IMG/VR virus record: IMGVR_UViG_3300024974_000016
Coordinates: 1 to 25,678 of that record
DNA from: a virus
Length of the DNA stretch: 25,678 nt
Reading direction: 5' to 3' (one strand)
Below, piece by piece: positions 1 to 6,684 of the stretch (its first letter is position 1; each line of letters opens with the position of its first letter). The notes below the pieces were generated by a model. The model did no database searches. It saw only the letters and a list, made by a program, of their open reading frames with translations, and was not told the origin of the DNA. The position numbers and the translations under genes are program-made.

Positions 1-611
1 ATAGATTTTTGTCTAATGCCTTCCGCCAAACTATTAGATGGAGATAAGCAGTTACAGATTCCGTCGCCCCCATCGCCCTTAAGTATTTTCTCTTTCAATT
101 CCAGTTCAGGATTCTCAGACTTCATGAAAACCCCTAACTTCTGATTATATTGTTTCACATTAGGATACTTCTGTAATTGTCGGAAGTCCCCGTCCGTACT
201 AACAATAACAACTGGTTCATGAGCTGATAACCGTGGAGCCAATGTTCCGATAATATCATCACATTCAGCACCTTCGATTTCCAATAGTTTATATGGAAAA
301 TAGTTTTTAATGTCTTGTTTAAGTTCACCTAAAACCTTAAAAACTAGTTCCCAATCAAAATCTGATTGTTCTCGAAGTTTCTTTCTTTTAAATTTATAAA
401 AAGGAAAAACATCTTTCCGCCAATACCTACGTGAGTCACAACAAATAATAACTGACCCATATTCCCGTTTTAGTTTGAAAACACTAGCACGAATCGAGTT
501 CAAGATTAAGTGACGACATAAATCCTCACTTAATACATTGATCTTATTCGCAGCTATTTGTGCTTGTAACCCTGAAATCGCCACTTGCGATAAATCAATT
601 AGGATAGCCAT
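1..611 (-). CDS. rnh: RNase H / 5'-3' exonuclease (T4 Rnh-like), 3' end cut by window
   Basis: This is a FEN1-type metal-dependent nuclease that removes RNA primers and short flaps from lagging-strand fragments in T4-like replication. 203 codons are visible; the C-terminus lies beyond base 1. The motifs run in T4 Rnh order: N-terminal LIDLSQ with D6, CCDSRRYWRKD around residue 59, EGAECDDIIG around 113-121, STDGDFRQLQKYPNVKQ from 138, and KGDGGDG from 178. The acidic residues D6, D59, E116, D118, D119, D140, D142, D180 and D183 match the metal site of the family. The ATG lies one base after the stop of the preceding 70-aa gene (TAA-T-ATG) and has no clear ribosome binding site of its own, so translation is probably coupled. 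It is the last gene visible in the leftward early operon. Confidence 0.93.
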   Translation of the reverse strand, partial: MAILIDLSQVAISGLQAQIAANKINVLSEDLCRHLILNSIRASVFKLKREYGSVIICCDSRRYWRKDVFPFYKFKRKKLREQSDFDWELVFKVLGELKQDIKNYFPYKLLEIEGAECDDIIGTLAPRLSAHEPVVIVSTDGDFRQLQKYPNVKQYNQKLGVFMKSENPELELKEKILKGDGGDGICNCLSPSNSLAEGIRQKS

Positions 612-612
612 A

Positions 613-825
613 TTATTTCTGATATACGTCTATAGTTACATTTTTACCAGTAACGATCACTGATGATGTTGGAAATTCATCAGCAAAAACCTTTCGAATA
701 TTCTCTAAATAACCATTTGCTTTGGATACAGGAAAATTTCCGGTATCAACAGTCACATGCACCACACTATTTTCATCTATTTCAGTTTTACTTAAAACAT
801 TTACTACTACACTATCTATATCCAT
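613..825 (-). CDS. hypothetical small phage protein, 70 aa
   Basis: I do not recognise this protein. It starts MDIDSVVVNVLSK and is predicted soluble, with alternating hydrophobic residues in both halves (VHVTVDTG near 22-29, SSVIVTGKNVTIDVY near 54-68). That suggests a small beta-rich fold with a helix around residues 36-50. The start is supported by a GAGGA sequence 6-7 bases upstream of the ATG. It sits between the 43-codon ORF, which overlaps its first codons, and rnh, which begins one base after its stop. It is therefore part of the tightly packed leftward operon, and a role in DNA metabolism is only guilt by association. Confidence 0.7.
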   Translation of the reverse strand: MDIDSVVVNVLSKTEIDENSVVHVTVDTGNFPVSKANGYLENIRKVFADEFPTSSVIVTGKNVTIDVYQK

Positions 826-943
826 TACATTTCCTCATTTCTCTAACCAAAATCTTTATTTTATTTTTCTGAGATTCAACAAACATATCGTAAAACAAAT
901 TTCCACCGATAGGGGTAGAAGTTATATAAATCTTATCAATCAC
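812..943 (-). CDS. tiny GTG-start ORF, 43 aa
   Basis: This short ORF fills what would otherwise be a 115-base gap in a gapless operon. The GTG start overlaps the stop of the upstream 60-aa gene (GTGA). A GGAG sequence lies 6 bases before the GTG, a good Shine-Dalgarno spacing. The ORF ends in TAG inside the start region of the 70-aa gene. The product begins (M)IDKIYITSTPIGGNLFYDMF and ends in a basic tail. The STPxGG-xx-FYDxF string resembles the coupling motif of large terminase ATPases, but the protein is far too short to be one, so the resemblance may be chance. The ribosome binding site and tight overlaps argue that it is translated. Confidence 0.5.
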   Translation of the reverse strand: MIDKIYITSTPIGGNLFYDMFVESQKNKIKILVREMRKCNGYR

Positions 944-1122
944 GGTATCTCCAGAATCCAATCATTCCAAGTTTCTTCTGGAATAGCATGAAATGATAAC
1001 ACAACTTCTTTAATATGTCTATCCACATCAATATCCTGAAATTCAGTTAAATCTCTATAAGCATCTTCCTCTATAGAAGATTTGATACTTTCATCACCAT
1101 TACGTAATACAAAATCAATCAT
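940..1122 (-). CDS. small acidic protein, paralogue A, 60 aa
   Basis: The function is unknown. The protein is acidic and starts MIDFVLRNGDESI, ending IPEETWNDWILEIP. It is clearly related to the next gene upstream (1119-1301). Both have a hydrophobic start followed by RNGD, an acidic middle containing DV, and a C-terminal IP-(E/Q)-(E/D)-x-W-x-DW-x-LE signature. The ATG overlaps the stop of that gene (ATGA), and a GGGAG lies 9 bases upstream, so the two are translationally coupled. A tandem duplication is the simplest explanation. T4-like phages carry many such small early genes, often host-modulating, but nothing here shows a function. Confidence 0.72.
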   Translation of the reverse strand: MIDFVLRNGDESIKSSIEEDAYRDLTEFQDIDVDRHIKEVVLSFHAIPEETWNDWILEIP

Positions 1123-1301
1123 AATTCAAGCTCCCAATCACCCCACTCATCTTGTGGGATACCATTTTCTTTTAAAACAATACCCTTGAGTTCATCCTTA
1201 ACATCAAGCACAAACATAGACTTCATATCAAGCATAGATTCTTCATGAGCTTCAAATTCTATTACCCTATCACCATTTCGTATAGTAAGTGTAATCATCA
1301 T
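1119..1301 (-). CDS. small acidic protein, paralogue B, 60 aa
   Basis: The function is unknown. This is the second member of the tandem pair with 940-1122, sharing the RNGD motif near the N-terminus and the IPQDEWGDWELEL ending. Two adjacent ATG codons are possible starts. GGGGAG lies 1 base before the first ATG (1301) and 4 bases before the second (1298), so the second is likely the one used and the protein may be 59 residues. The first ATG overlaps the stop of the upstream zinc-ribbon-like gene as ATGA. The two paralogues differ at most positions outside the shared ends, so the duplication is old. Confidence 0.72.
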   Translation of the reverse strand: MMITLTIRNGDRVIEFEAHEESMLDMKSMFVLDVKDELKGIVLKENGIPQDEWGDWELEL

Positions 1302-1483
1302 CTCCCCGTAGAAATTAATCGCATATCACGTTTACTTCCCCATAGTTTTTTACAACTTCTACATTCTGTATACACAAGGACTATGGTAGACGTATTGGTA
1401 TTTCTTGCGCGTACAAATTTGACATTTCCAATACAAACCGGACACAAAGTTTTACCGGTGTCATAAAATTCAAACTCATCCAC
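1298..1483 (-). CDS. small zinc-ribbon-like protein, 61 aa (GTG start)
   Basis: Two CxxC pairs (CPVC near residue 14 and CRSC near residue 42) separated by about 25 residues form a probable four-cysteine zinc ribbon. It is followed by KKLWGSKRDMR, a basic tail that could touch nucleic acid. I chose the GTG at 1483 because AGGAC sits 7-8 bases upstream and the resulting overlap with the previous gene is only 8 bases. The longer version from a GTG at 1534 would overlap that gene by 59 bases and has poor ribosome binding context. Zinc-ribbon micro-proteins are common among phage early genes; no specific role can be assigned. Confidence 0.62.
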   Translation of the reverse strand: MDEFEFYDTGKTLCPVCIGNVKFVRARNTNTSTIVLVYTECRSCKKLWGSKRDMRLISTGR

Positions 1484-1661
1484 AAAGATAGTCCTGTACT
1501 TCGGTGATAACCAATACCCCACCTTCAACCACACCTTTCACAATTCTTCCAGTTGATAGGGTATGTACAATTTGATCAGTTTGTTTTTCTTCATTAATGA
1601 CAAACCCACCAATAAATCTTTCTCTCAATTCTTTCTTTTCTTGTTCTGCTAAGGTAATCAT
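1476..1661 (-). CDS. hypothetical small protein, 61 aa
   Basis: I do not recognise the family. The N-terminal third (residues 1-20, MITLAEQEKKELRER) is charged and helical. The rest (GGFVINEEKQTDQIVHTLSTG ... GVVEGGVLVITEVQDYL) alternates hydrophobic and polar residues and is probably a beta sheet. The ATG overlaps the stop of the topoisomerase medium-subunit gene as ATGA, with GGAG 6 bases upstream. The gene is therefore coupled to gp52 and co-transcribed with it. Confidence 0.68.
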   Translation of the reverse strand: MITLAEQEKKELRERFIGGFVINEEKQTDQIVHTLSTGRIVKGVVEGGVLVITEVQDYLCG

Positions 1662-2965
1662 AGTTTCTCCAATTCTTTAGTATAAATTTGAATGTTTGTT
1701 GTTGCGGCTAATTCATCACGCTCTTTAATAGCATTCTGCAACTGTTCGGTTATCTCAGAAATTTTATCACCAGTTAAGCTCCACATCTGCATGGACAATA
1801 AACTAGTGTCAAAAGAATTTTCATCTAATAATTCAAGCAATTCCAATTTACGAGCGTTCTTGAATTTCTGGGTATTTGCCAAATAGAAGTTTATGAAACG
1901 GATTTTCTCTTTCATAGTGAAAATATCGATGTCATATACCTCTAATAATTTAGTGATACGTTCAGAATACTTATTCAACCTAAATTCAATGAAATAATCA
2001 ATGATCTCAGATGCACTATTGAATTTACGTAATTTACCAGTATCTAACCAACAAGTTAAATTTTCGGTGATGGTAGTTACTAGTTTCAACTTCTCCATCA
2101 GTTCGAATTCAGATAAACTAGAAATAGTTGCTCTTGGTAAATATACATCAATATCAAAACCATCTTCTGTTGAGTTATCGGTATAGTCCTTGATAAACTC
2201 TGATTCAACTAACTTATTAAGTTGCTTCTTAATATCATCAAGATACATACCAACAGGTAACTCTGTGATCTTAATTGTAGTAGAATTTATAGATTGAATA
2301 ACCCCACAAATTTGATATTTGTTTTCCCCAACCAATTCAACCGATCCTTTAAATCCATTGAAATATGGAAGCAAGGCAATTTTCTTCTTTTTACCACTTA
2401 ATTTAGCTTTGATATAATCAGAAATTTCTTTAGGGTTTCTAGCTAAAATTTTAGATGCAAAACCTGTACCAATACCCTCAGAGCTATTTAACAAAATCCC
2501 TGGAAGAATTGGGATGAAATAGTTAGGTTCAATTTTAGTGTCATCATCATATAAGTATTCTAGGATAATATCATCATCTTTCTTAAAATATTTCCTAAAG
2601 TTAGGTGATAAATGTGTAAAGATATATCTATGTGCCGCAGGGACAGGGTTTAATCTAGAACCAAATTGACCTATAGGAGAAAGCAGATTTATATTATTAG
2701 AACCAACAAATGTCTGAGCTAATGTACAAACAACTCCTCCTACAGAAACTTCACCATGATGATATGCCATTTCACATGCAGTTAGGGATGCCAACTGAGC
2801 AACCTTGTATTCTTTTACGATATTCTTAATTACACAGGTATTGAGAATTTTCCTCTGTGTAATTTTCAACCCATCAATTAAATTAGGGATGGATCTTTCA
2901 TTATCGTAATTAGAATACTCCTTATATTGAGTTTCGAAAAAATTATTTAATGTTAGAGTTTTCAT
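1658..2965 (-). CDS. gp52: DNA topoisomerase II medium subunit (T4 gp52-like)
   Basis: This is the DNA breakage-reunion subunit (GyrA/ParC type) of the phage type II topoisomerase, which relaxes and decatenates phage DNA and supports origin-dependent replication. At 435 residues it is close to T4 gp52. It opens with the family start, NERSIPNLIDGLKITQRKIL (winged-helix region). The catalytic tyrosine is Y114 in AAHRYIFTHLS, just after GQFGSR at 99-104. The tower and coiled-coil segments follow (residues about 330-435, with long charged helices). As in T4, there is no GyrA-like beta-pinwheel C-terminal domain. The gene starts one base after the stop of the large subunit (TAA-T-ATG), so the two subunits are made from the same message in similar amounts. 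Confidence 0.95.
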   Translation of the reverse strand: MKTLTLNNFFETQYKEYSNYDNERSIPNLIDGLKITQRKILNTCVIKNIVKEYKVAQLASLTACEMAYHHGEVSVGGVVCTLAQTFVGSNNINLLSPIGQFGSRLNPVPAAHRYIFTHLSPNFRKYFKKDDDIILEYLYDDDTKIEPNYFIPILPGILLNSSEGIGTGFASKILARNPKEISDYIKAKLSGKKKKIALLPYFNGFKGSVELVGENKYQICGVIQSINSTTIKITELPVGMYLDDIKKQLNKLVESEFIKDYTDNSTEDGFDIDVYLPRATISSLSEFELMEKLKLVTTITENLTCWLDTGKLRKFNSASEIIDYFIEFRLNKYSERITKLLEVYDIDIFTMKEKIRFINFYLANTQKFKNARKLELLELLDENSFDTSLLSMQMWSLTGDKISEITEQLQNAIKERDELAATTNIQIYTKELEKL

Positions 2966-2966
2966 A

Positions 2967-4895
2967 TTATCCTCGAATGTTTAACCATTCCTTACGTTTA
3001 TCAGCAGAACCGGAATCTTTCGAGAATTGTAACATAAACAACTCGCCATCAGACGAGGATTCAGTTTTAACAAGCTCCAAATTAGTATCTAGATTACTTA
3101 AATACTCTTTCCATTCTGCGCTAGAACTTGTACCCAACCCTTTAAAGTAACGGCTTTCATATTTTTCATTTTTATGTTCAATCTTCCAATTCTCGAAAGA
3201 TTCCAAGTCATAAAAACTTAACACACCCTTTTTATATTTAATCTTGACGATAGGGGTATTGAGGATGTAGATAACCCCTAGATCAAGCAATTCAGGCCAA
3301 AATTTATAAAACATGTTTAACAATAAACCACGGATTGAATAGCCGTCCCTATCTTGGTCGGTGGATAATATAATTTTAGAAAACCTAATATCTGTAATAC
3401 TAGTAACTGGAGTATCAAATTGAAGACCAGTCACCGTTAATAAATTCTTAAATTCTTTATTATCTAGAACTTCCTTAATGGTTAATGGATAAACATTGAT
3501 AGGCTTACCTCTCAACGGGAATACCCCCATAGTTGATGGGTCTCTACCAGATAAAACTCCAGTTGCTGCCGATAATCCTTCGGTAATAAATAAAATTGCT
3601 TTAGACCTATCCTTAGAAGACGCATCATAAAAATTATCAACTTTCTTTGGATCAGTTTTATCTAAGTGTTTATTAGCCTTTCGCAAATCAGCCATCAACT
3701 GAGCTTTTTCTTTAGCTTGTACCCAATCTAAAATAGATTGGACAATTTCAGTCTTAAGAATATTCTTGATAAATTTATCATTAACTTCCCAACTAGATTT
3801 CCACTCAGAAGATGGACTAATCATGTTTTCTTTAGTTTGAGAACTAAATCTAGGTCTATTGACTGTGCCAAAAATAAAAACTTTAAGGTGATTTTTAATA
3901 TCAGATGGTTTTACATCTACTTTATGCTTTTTCTTGAAATGCTCTCGCAGTTTATTAACAATCTGTGAGGTAACATAATCAACATGTGTTCCACCCTGAT
4001 ATGTTTCTACAGAGTTAATAAATGATATTTGTTCAAAGCCATCAGATGATGCAATACCAATATTCCATGAATCATTAGTGTCTACAACAAAATCATCAGT
4101 GTAGAGTGAAATATAATCATCGAATGATTTGATTGCAACCTTTTCCTCATCGAAATAAAATTTAATACCTAAGTTATTAGCCGCAGCATCTATAACCTTT
4201 TTATAAATTTTATTCGAGTGTTCTGTATCCATACCAGACATTTTAAAAAATTCATAATCTGGAGTGAATGTGATCTTTGTACCGTTCTTTGTGCTAGAAG
4301 TTATTTTAGGTTCAGAACGTTCTCTCATCCCATCATAATATTCCTGCTTAAACAATTTTGTACCATCACAGGATTCTACTTTAAATCTAGTAGATAGAAC
4401 ATTTGTTAGAGTAGAACCTACACCGTTTGTCCCAATCAAGGATTGATCTTCATCATCATTGAAGTTAGAACCCGCCCTCAAATTAGAGAATACAGTTTCG
4501 GCAATGTAAGTTCCAGTATCAGGATGAATTTTAACTGGAATACCTCTACCATTATCCTGTACCGTAATGGAACCATCAGGGCCAATATCAACTTTAATGG
4601 TATTTAAAGTTTCAGGAGCACGTTTACCTTCATCTATTGAATTATCTAATATTTCTGAAAATATTTTAATAAACGCAGGGATGTACTGAATATCTCTCTT
4701 TTCCATTTTAGATGAATTAGCATTGAATACCCACTCATTAAACGTTTGGAGGGATACTGAGCCTGCATACATTCCGGTTCTTGCTCTAATATGTGATATT
4801 TCATCTAAAACTTTATATGTGTTTTCTATCTTATTCATAGACTTCTTGTTAATTTCTTCCGTTTTATTCTCTTCTTGGGTGAAAAATCTTTCCAT
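2967..4895 (-). CDS. gp39: DNA topoisomerase II large subunit, unsplit (T4 gp39+gp60 equivalent)
   Basis: This is the ATPase and TOPRIM subunit (GyrB/ParE type) of the phage topoisomerase, 642 residues. GHKL ATPase motifs: EILDN (E81, N85), DNGRGIP (114-120) and GTNGVGS (155-161). The QTK loop follows (353-355), then the TOPRIM glutamate E439 in TEGLSA, DQDRDG (513-518) and RYFKGLGT (582-589). In T4 the last part is a separate gene (60) containing a translational bypass; here it is one continuous frame. The usual EGDSA motif reads EGLSA, so the conserved aspartate is replaced by leucine. The ATG at 4895 has no ribosome binding site. An ATG at residue 20 (4838), just before NKIENTYKVLDEISHIR where family similarity begins, is an alternative start. 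The gene lies directly upstream of gp52. Confidence 0.94.
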   Translation of the reverse strand: MERFFTQEENKTEEINKKSMNKIENTYKVLDEISHIRARTGMYAGSVSLQTFNEWVFNANSSKMEKRDIQYIPAFIKIFSEILDNSIDEGKRAPETLNTIKVDIGPDGSITVQDNGRGIPVKIHPDTGTYIAETVFSNLRAGSNFNDDEDQSLIGTNGVGSTLTNVLSTRFKVESCDGTKLFKQEYYDGMRERSEPKITSSTKNGTKITFTPDYEFFKMSGMDTEHSNKIYKKVIDAAANNLGIKFYFDEEKVAIKSFDDYISLYTDDFVVDTNDSWNIGIASSDGFEQISFINSVETYQGGTHVDYVTSQIVNKLREHFKKKHKVDVKPSDIKNHLKVFIFGTVNRPRFSSQTKENMISPSSEWKSSWEVNDKFIKNILKTEIVQSILDWVQAKEKAQLMADLRKANKHLDKTDPKKVDNFYDASSKDRSKAILFITEGLSAATGVLSGRDPSTMGVFPLRGKPINVYPLTIKEVLDNKEFKNLLTVTGLQFDTPVTSITDIRFSKIILSTDQDRDGYSIRGLLLNMFYKFWPELLDLGVIYILNTPIVKIKYKKGVLSFYDLESFENWKIEHKNEKYESRYFKGLGTSSSAEWKEYLSNLDTNLELVKTESSSDGELFMLQFSKDSGSADKRKEWLNIRG

Positions 4896-4910
4896 AAATT
4901 AAAAACATAG

Positions 4911-5417
4911 TTACCAGTTTGATGGAGAATCTGGAAACCTATCCCGTACATCAATAATAGGAGTTTCAATATAGTATACATCAAACCCATTAAACACCCG
5001 ACAGAAATTCGGTTCATCTTTATATACATAATTCTCAGGATAACCCAATACAGTATCAGCTAGAATATCATAGTAAATATACGCCCTAGACCCCACCAAT
5101 TCATCATCAGTTTTACAGTGAGATATATCATCCCAAATAATAGCCCAATTAGAATTCACATTCTCTGAAATATTAGGGTGTCTTTCCAATGTATCCTCAA
5201 TAACCTTAATCAAATCATGATCAAGGATACCAGAGTTACCTAAACCTCTTGGGGATCCAGAATACCAACTTGGACGAAACTGTGTTGCTAAATCAATATA
5301 AAACTTAACATCTTCCTCAGTTAACCCAGAAATAATGTTTGTTGTGCTTGCATCAAGATCACCCTCATAGGAGCGAATATGAAGTTGGTATCCAGCAGGA
5401 ATATTTTGTAAATGCAT
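4911..5417 (-). CDS. hypothetical phage protein, 168 aa
   Basis: I cannot assign a family. The protein is acidic and soluble, rich in aromatic residues, and begins MHLQNIPAGYQLHIRSYEGD. The sequence GLTEEDVKFYIDLATQF (residues about 31-47) is a probable helix. A glycine/serine/proline-rich stretch follows (SGSPRGLGNSG), and the C-terminal half has many tyrosines. No catalytic motif or membrane segment is visible. It sits between the promoter-proximal 66-aa gene and the topoisomerase large subunit, with only a few bases separating each. It is therefore expressed early with the topoisomerase. The ATG has no strong Shine-Dalgarno sequence and is two bases from the previous stop, so re-initiation is likely. 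Confidence 0.72.
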   Translation of the reverse strand: MHLQNIPAGYQLHIRSYEGDLDASTTNIISGLTEEDVKFYIDLATQFRPSWYSGSPRGLGNSGILDHDLIKVIEDTLERHPNISENVNSNWAIIWDDISHCKTDDELVGSRAYIYYDILADTVLGYPENYVYKDEPNFCRVFNGFDVYYIETPIIDVRDRFPDSPSNW

Positions 5418-5419
5418 AA

Positions 5420-5620
5420 TTATAATGTCTTAAAGAAGTTTTCACCAAACTGTTGCTGTAACGCAATAACCAACAGTTCACCTAAGTATTTTTCTAGGTT
5501 TCCTTCACCACTTAGAGCTCTAGTATCAACTAACACTTCTGTTGGAATAACCACTCTGAAATGTGCTTCATTTCTAAGTGTATTCAGGTTAAGTTTTGTT
5601 TCAATATCGTAAATTTTCAT
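5420..5620 (-). CDS. hypothetical small protein, 66 aa, first gene of topoisomerase operon
   Basis: The protein starts MKIYDIETKLNLNTLRNEAHFRV and probably has mixed alpha/beta structure with no membrane segment; the family is not recognised. The frame extends upstream to an ATG at 5647 (MAFLLFGNI...), but I reject that start. The strong promoter at 5652-5680 should begin transcription near 5645, inside or after that codon, and the ATG at 5620 has TTTGGAAA about 6 bases upstream. The ORF ends 2 bases before the 168-aa gene. As the promoter-proximal gene it should be made early and abundantly. Confidence 0.68.
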   Translation of the reverse strand: MKIYDIETKLNLNTLRNEAHFRVVIPTEVLVDTRALSGEGNLEKYLGELLVIALQQQFGENFFKTL

Positions 5621-5639
5621 AATATTTCCAAATAATAAA

Positions 5640-5670
5640 AAAGCCATTATAATTATAGCATAATGGCTTT
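5640..5670 (-). terminator. perfect inverted repeat with T-run, probable leftward terminator overlapping a promoter
   Basis: Eleven-base perfect arms (AAAGCCATTAT at 5640-5650, ATAATGGCTTT at 5660-5670) flank a 9-base loop. Read on the minus strand the hairpin ends in GGCTTTTTTATT, a typical rho-independent terminator for transcripts arriving from the small genes at 5684-6634. The right arm lies in the spacer, and the loop holds the -10 box, of the minus-strand promoter at 5652-5680. The same bases could therefore also be an operator. Confidence 0.65.
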
Positions 5671-5680
5671 AATTTGTCAA
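5652..5680 (-). promoter_or_regulatory. consensus sigma70 promoter, minus strand (topoisomerase operon)
   Basis: TTGACA (5680-5675), a 17-bp spacer and TATAAT (5657-5652), preceded by TGC (extended -10). It is a perfect match to consensus, predicting transcription start near 5645. It lies directly after the stop of the 51-aa gene and should drive 5420-5620, the topoisomerase genes and the small genes down to rnh. Confidence 0.88.
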
Positions 5681-5683
5681 GGG

Positions 5684-5839
5684 TTATTTAACCTTTGGGG
5701 TGAATTGTGGTTGTTGTGCCAAATGATCTACAGTTTTATTTACCAAATCTGTATTAGTGGGTGAAACCTTATCCATCTGACGTTGTTTATCTGATGGTGG
5801 AATTTGAGAATACAAATCCCGCATTTTTTTAATATCCAT
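5684..5839 (-). CDS. hypothetical small protein, 51 aa
   Basis: A short ORF with a very strong ribosome binding site: AAGGAG about 8 bases before the ATG at 5839. The product begins MDIKKMRDLYSQIPPSDKQRQ and continues VSPTNTDLVNKTVDHLAQQP. It is hydrophilic and largely helical, probably without a large fold, and I do not recognise it. The stop codon is 3 bases before the -35 box of the next promoter, and the terminator hairpin follows. It is therefore the last gene of the small leftward operon that begins at 6634. Confidence 0.65.
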   Translation of the reverse strand: MDIKKMRDLYSQIPPSDKQRQMDKVSPTNTDLVNKTVDHLAQQPQFTPKVK

Positions 5840-5860
5840 ATATTTTCTCCTTGTTAAAAA

Positions 5861-5998
5861 TTAATCATCTCCATCACCAAAGTCACTCCAACCATCATAC
5901 CAGCTAGAATTGGATCTTCTACCATAAGAAGACCTTGTTGGACGAAGCATCAAATAAATCAAATAGACGCCTAATAAAACAATTAAAAAAGTAATCAT
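5861..5998 (-). CDS. single-pass membrane micro-protein, 45 aa
   Basis: The ATG at 5998 opens MITFLIVLLGVYLIYLMLRP, an N-terminal hydrophobic helix of about 17 residues. Next comes a short basic and serine-rich stretch (TRSSYGRRSNSS), then an acidic, aromatic tail (WYDGWSDFGDGDD) ending in TAA. This is the layout of a small inner-membrane protein. The charge pattern suggests the basic segment stays in the cytoplasm and the helix inserts N-terminus out. It lies 3 bases after the stop of the 62-aa gene and 21 bases before the 51-aa gene. The role is unknown; small phage membrane proteins of this kind include lysis regulators and superinfection-immunity factors. Confidence 0.6.
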   Translation of the reverse strand: MITFLIVLLGVYLIYLMLRPTRSSYGRRSNSSWYDGWSDFGDGDD

Positions 5999-6001
5999 GA
6001 T

Positions 6002-6190
6002 TTAATACCCGCTAATAATGTTTTTAAGGTTGATATTGGATGACATAAACATTGAATCATCAAAATCAAGATCAGAGAAGGAATTGATCCTATTGGATCG
6101 TTTTACTTGTTTCTTATCTTTCTTTGGTGTAAAATCTTGTTCATCTTGATTATGATTATGATTATCTAATGTAAAATCTTGTTTGCTCAT
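6002..6190 (-). CDS. hypothetical hydrophilic protein, 62 aa, repeated QDFT motif
   Basis: The product is very polar and probably disordered at its N-terminus, with QDFT occurring twice (KQDFTLDNHNHNQDEQDFTPKK). A Lys/Arg cluster (KKDKKQVKRSNR, about 23-34) and an acidic segment (DLDFDDSM) follow, then an NINLKNIISGY end. There is no recognisable ribosome binding site: the region before the ATG is A/T only. It follows the 141-aa gene by 18 bases. The small size, low complexity and weak start leave some doubt, but the surrounding genes are all in the same direction with no other candidate here. Confidence 0.5.
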   Translation of the reverse strand: MSKQDFTLDNHNHNQDEQDFTPKKDKKQVKRSNRINSFSDLDFDDSMFMSSNINLKNIISGY

Positions 6191-6208
6191 GTAAAAATAA
6201 AAATTGTG

Positions 6209-6634
6209 TTAAAATAGCTCGGGATAAACTTCTTGGACGAGTGACGAGGTTAAACCTTTTACTTTCAGGTCTTTCTTCATCATGTTAACAAATACTACTG
6301 CTTCATCTGGCTCAAATGATTCAAGCATCTGTAGAAGTAGAATATCACGTTTCTCTGGGGTTAAAGAGTCAGCAGTTGGATCACCTTTTAAAAATAAATA
6401 TGTTCGTCTGATCTCTGAATCAATACCAGCATATCTAATCCCTGGAAAAGTATCTGGTTTAATATAATTCTTAGGGAACTCTTTTACATAAAAAGTATAA
6501 TTAGGGTTAAAAGTGTACTTTAATACTTCCTTAAAGTAATGGAGGTTGTACTTAGACAAAACCTCTTTTCTTTCTGATCTAGTGGTTACTAGACTAAACT
6601 CATTTAAAATTTCATAAACGTTTTTTGTTGTCAT
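6209..6634 (-). CDS. conserved T4-like phage protein, DUF6433-like, 141 aa
   Basis: The opening MTTKNVYEILNEFSLVTTRSERKEVLSKYNLHYFKEVLKYTFNP has the pattern seen in a conserved family of T4-like phages annotated DUF6433. That pattern is an N-terminal helix, a 'T-K/R-x-E-R' stretch, then L...L.YTF.P. It continues with TADSLTPEKRDILLLQMLESFEPDEAVVFVNMMKKDLKVKGLT near the C-terminus, which in this family is followed by a short end as here (VQEVYPELF). The function is unknown. My assignment rests on memory of the family pattern, not a search. It is the first gene of the leftward block. The ATG lacks a strong Shine-Dalgarno sequence (AAGAT is adjacent), and the message likely starts near 6816. Confidence 0.72.
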   Translation of the reverse strand: MTTKNVYEILNEFSLVTTRSERKEVLSKYNLHYFKEVLKYTFNPNYTFYVKEFPKNYIKPDTFPGIRYAGIDSEIRRTYLFLKGDPTADSLTPEKRDILLLQMLESFEPDEAVVFVNMMKKDLKVKGLTSSLVQEVYPELF

Positions 6635-6660
6635 ATCTTAAAAATAAATGTTGTGAGCGA

Positions 6661-6684
6661 AGCGAACAGCGAGTGCAACGAGCA
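6661..6684. repeat. 24-base GC-rich direct repeat, copy 1
   Basis: Identical over 24 bases to 6887-6910, 226 bases away. It begins AGCGAACAGCGAG and ends CAACGAGCA, and is built from GCGA-like units. It is embedded in A/T-rich DNA. The sequence just before it (TGAGCGAAGCGAA, 6654-6666) is the exact reverse complement of the loop region at 7260-7272. Confidence 0.85.

Noticed and set aside
1418-1423. TTGACA on the plus strand within a minus-strand gene
   Set aside because: No -10 box at 16-18 bases and no plus-strand gene follows.
1484-1534. Upstream GTG start for the zinc-ribbon-like gene
   Set aside because: Requires 59 bases of overlap with the previous gene and has poor ribosome binding context compared with GTG at 1483.
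4835-5029. 64-codon minus-strand frame across the topoisomerase start
   Set aside because: Overlaps two better supported genes in another frame and shows no motif; does not resemble T4 gene 60.
5621-5647. N-terminal extension MAFLLFGNI for the 66-aa gene
   Set aside because: It would be encoded within the terminator/promoter palindrome, and the message should begin at about 5645, so it lacks a leader and ribosome binding site; the ATG at 5620 is better placed.
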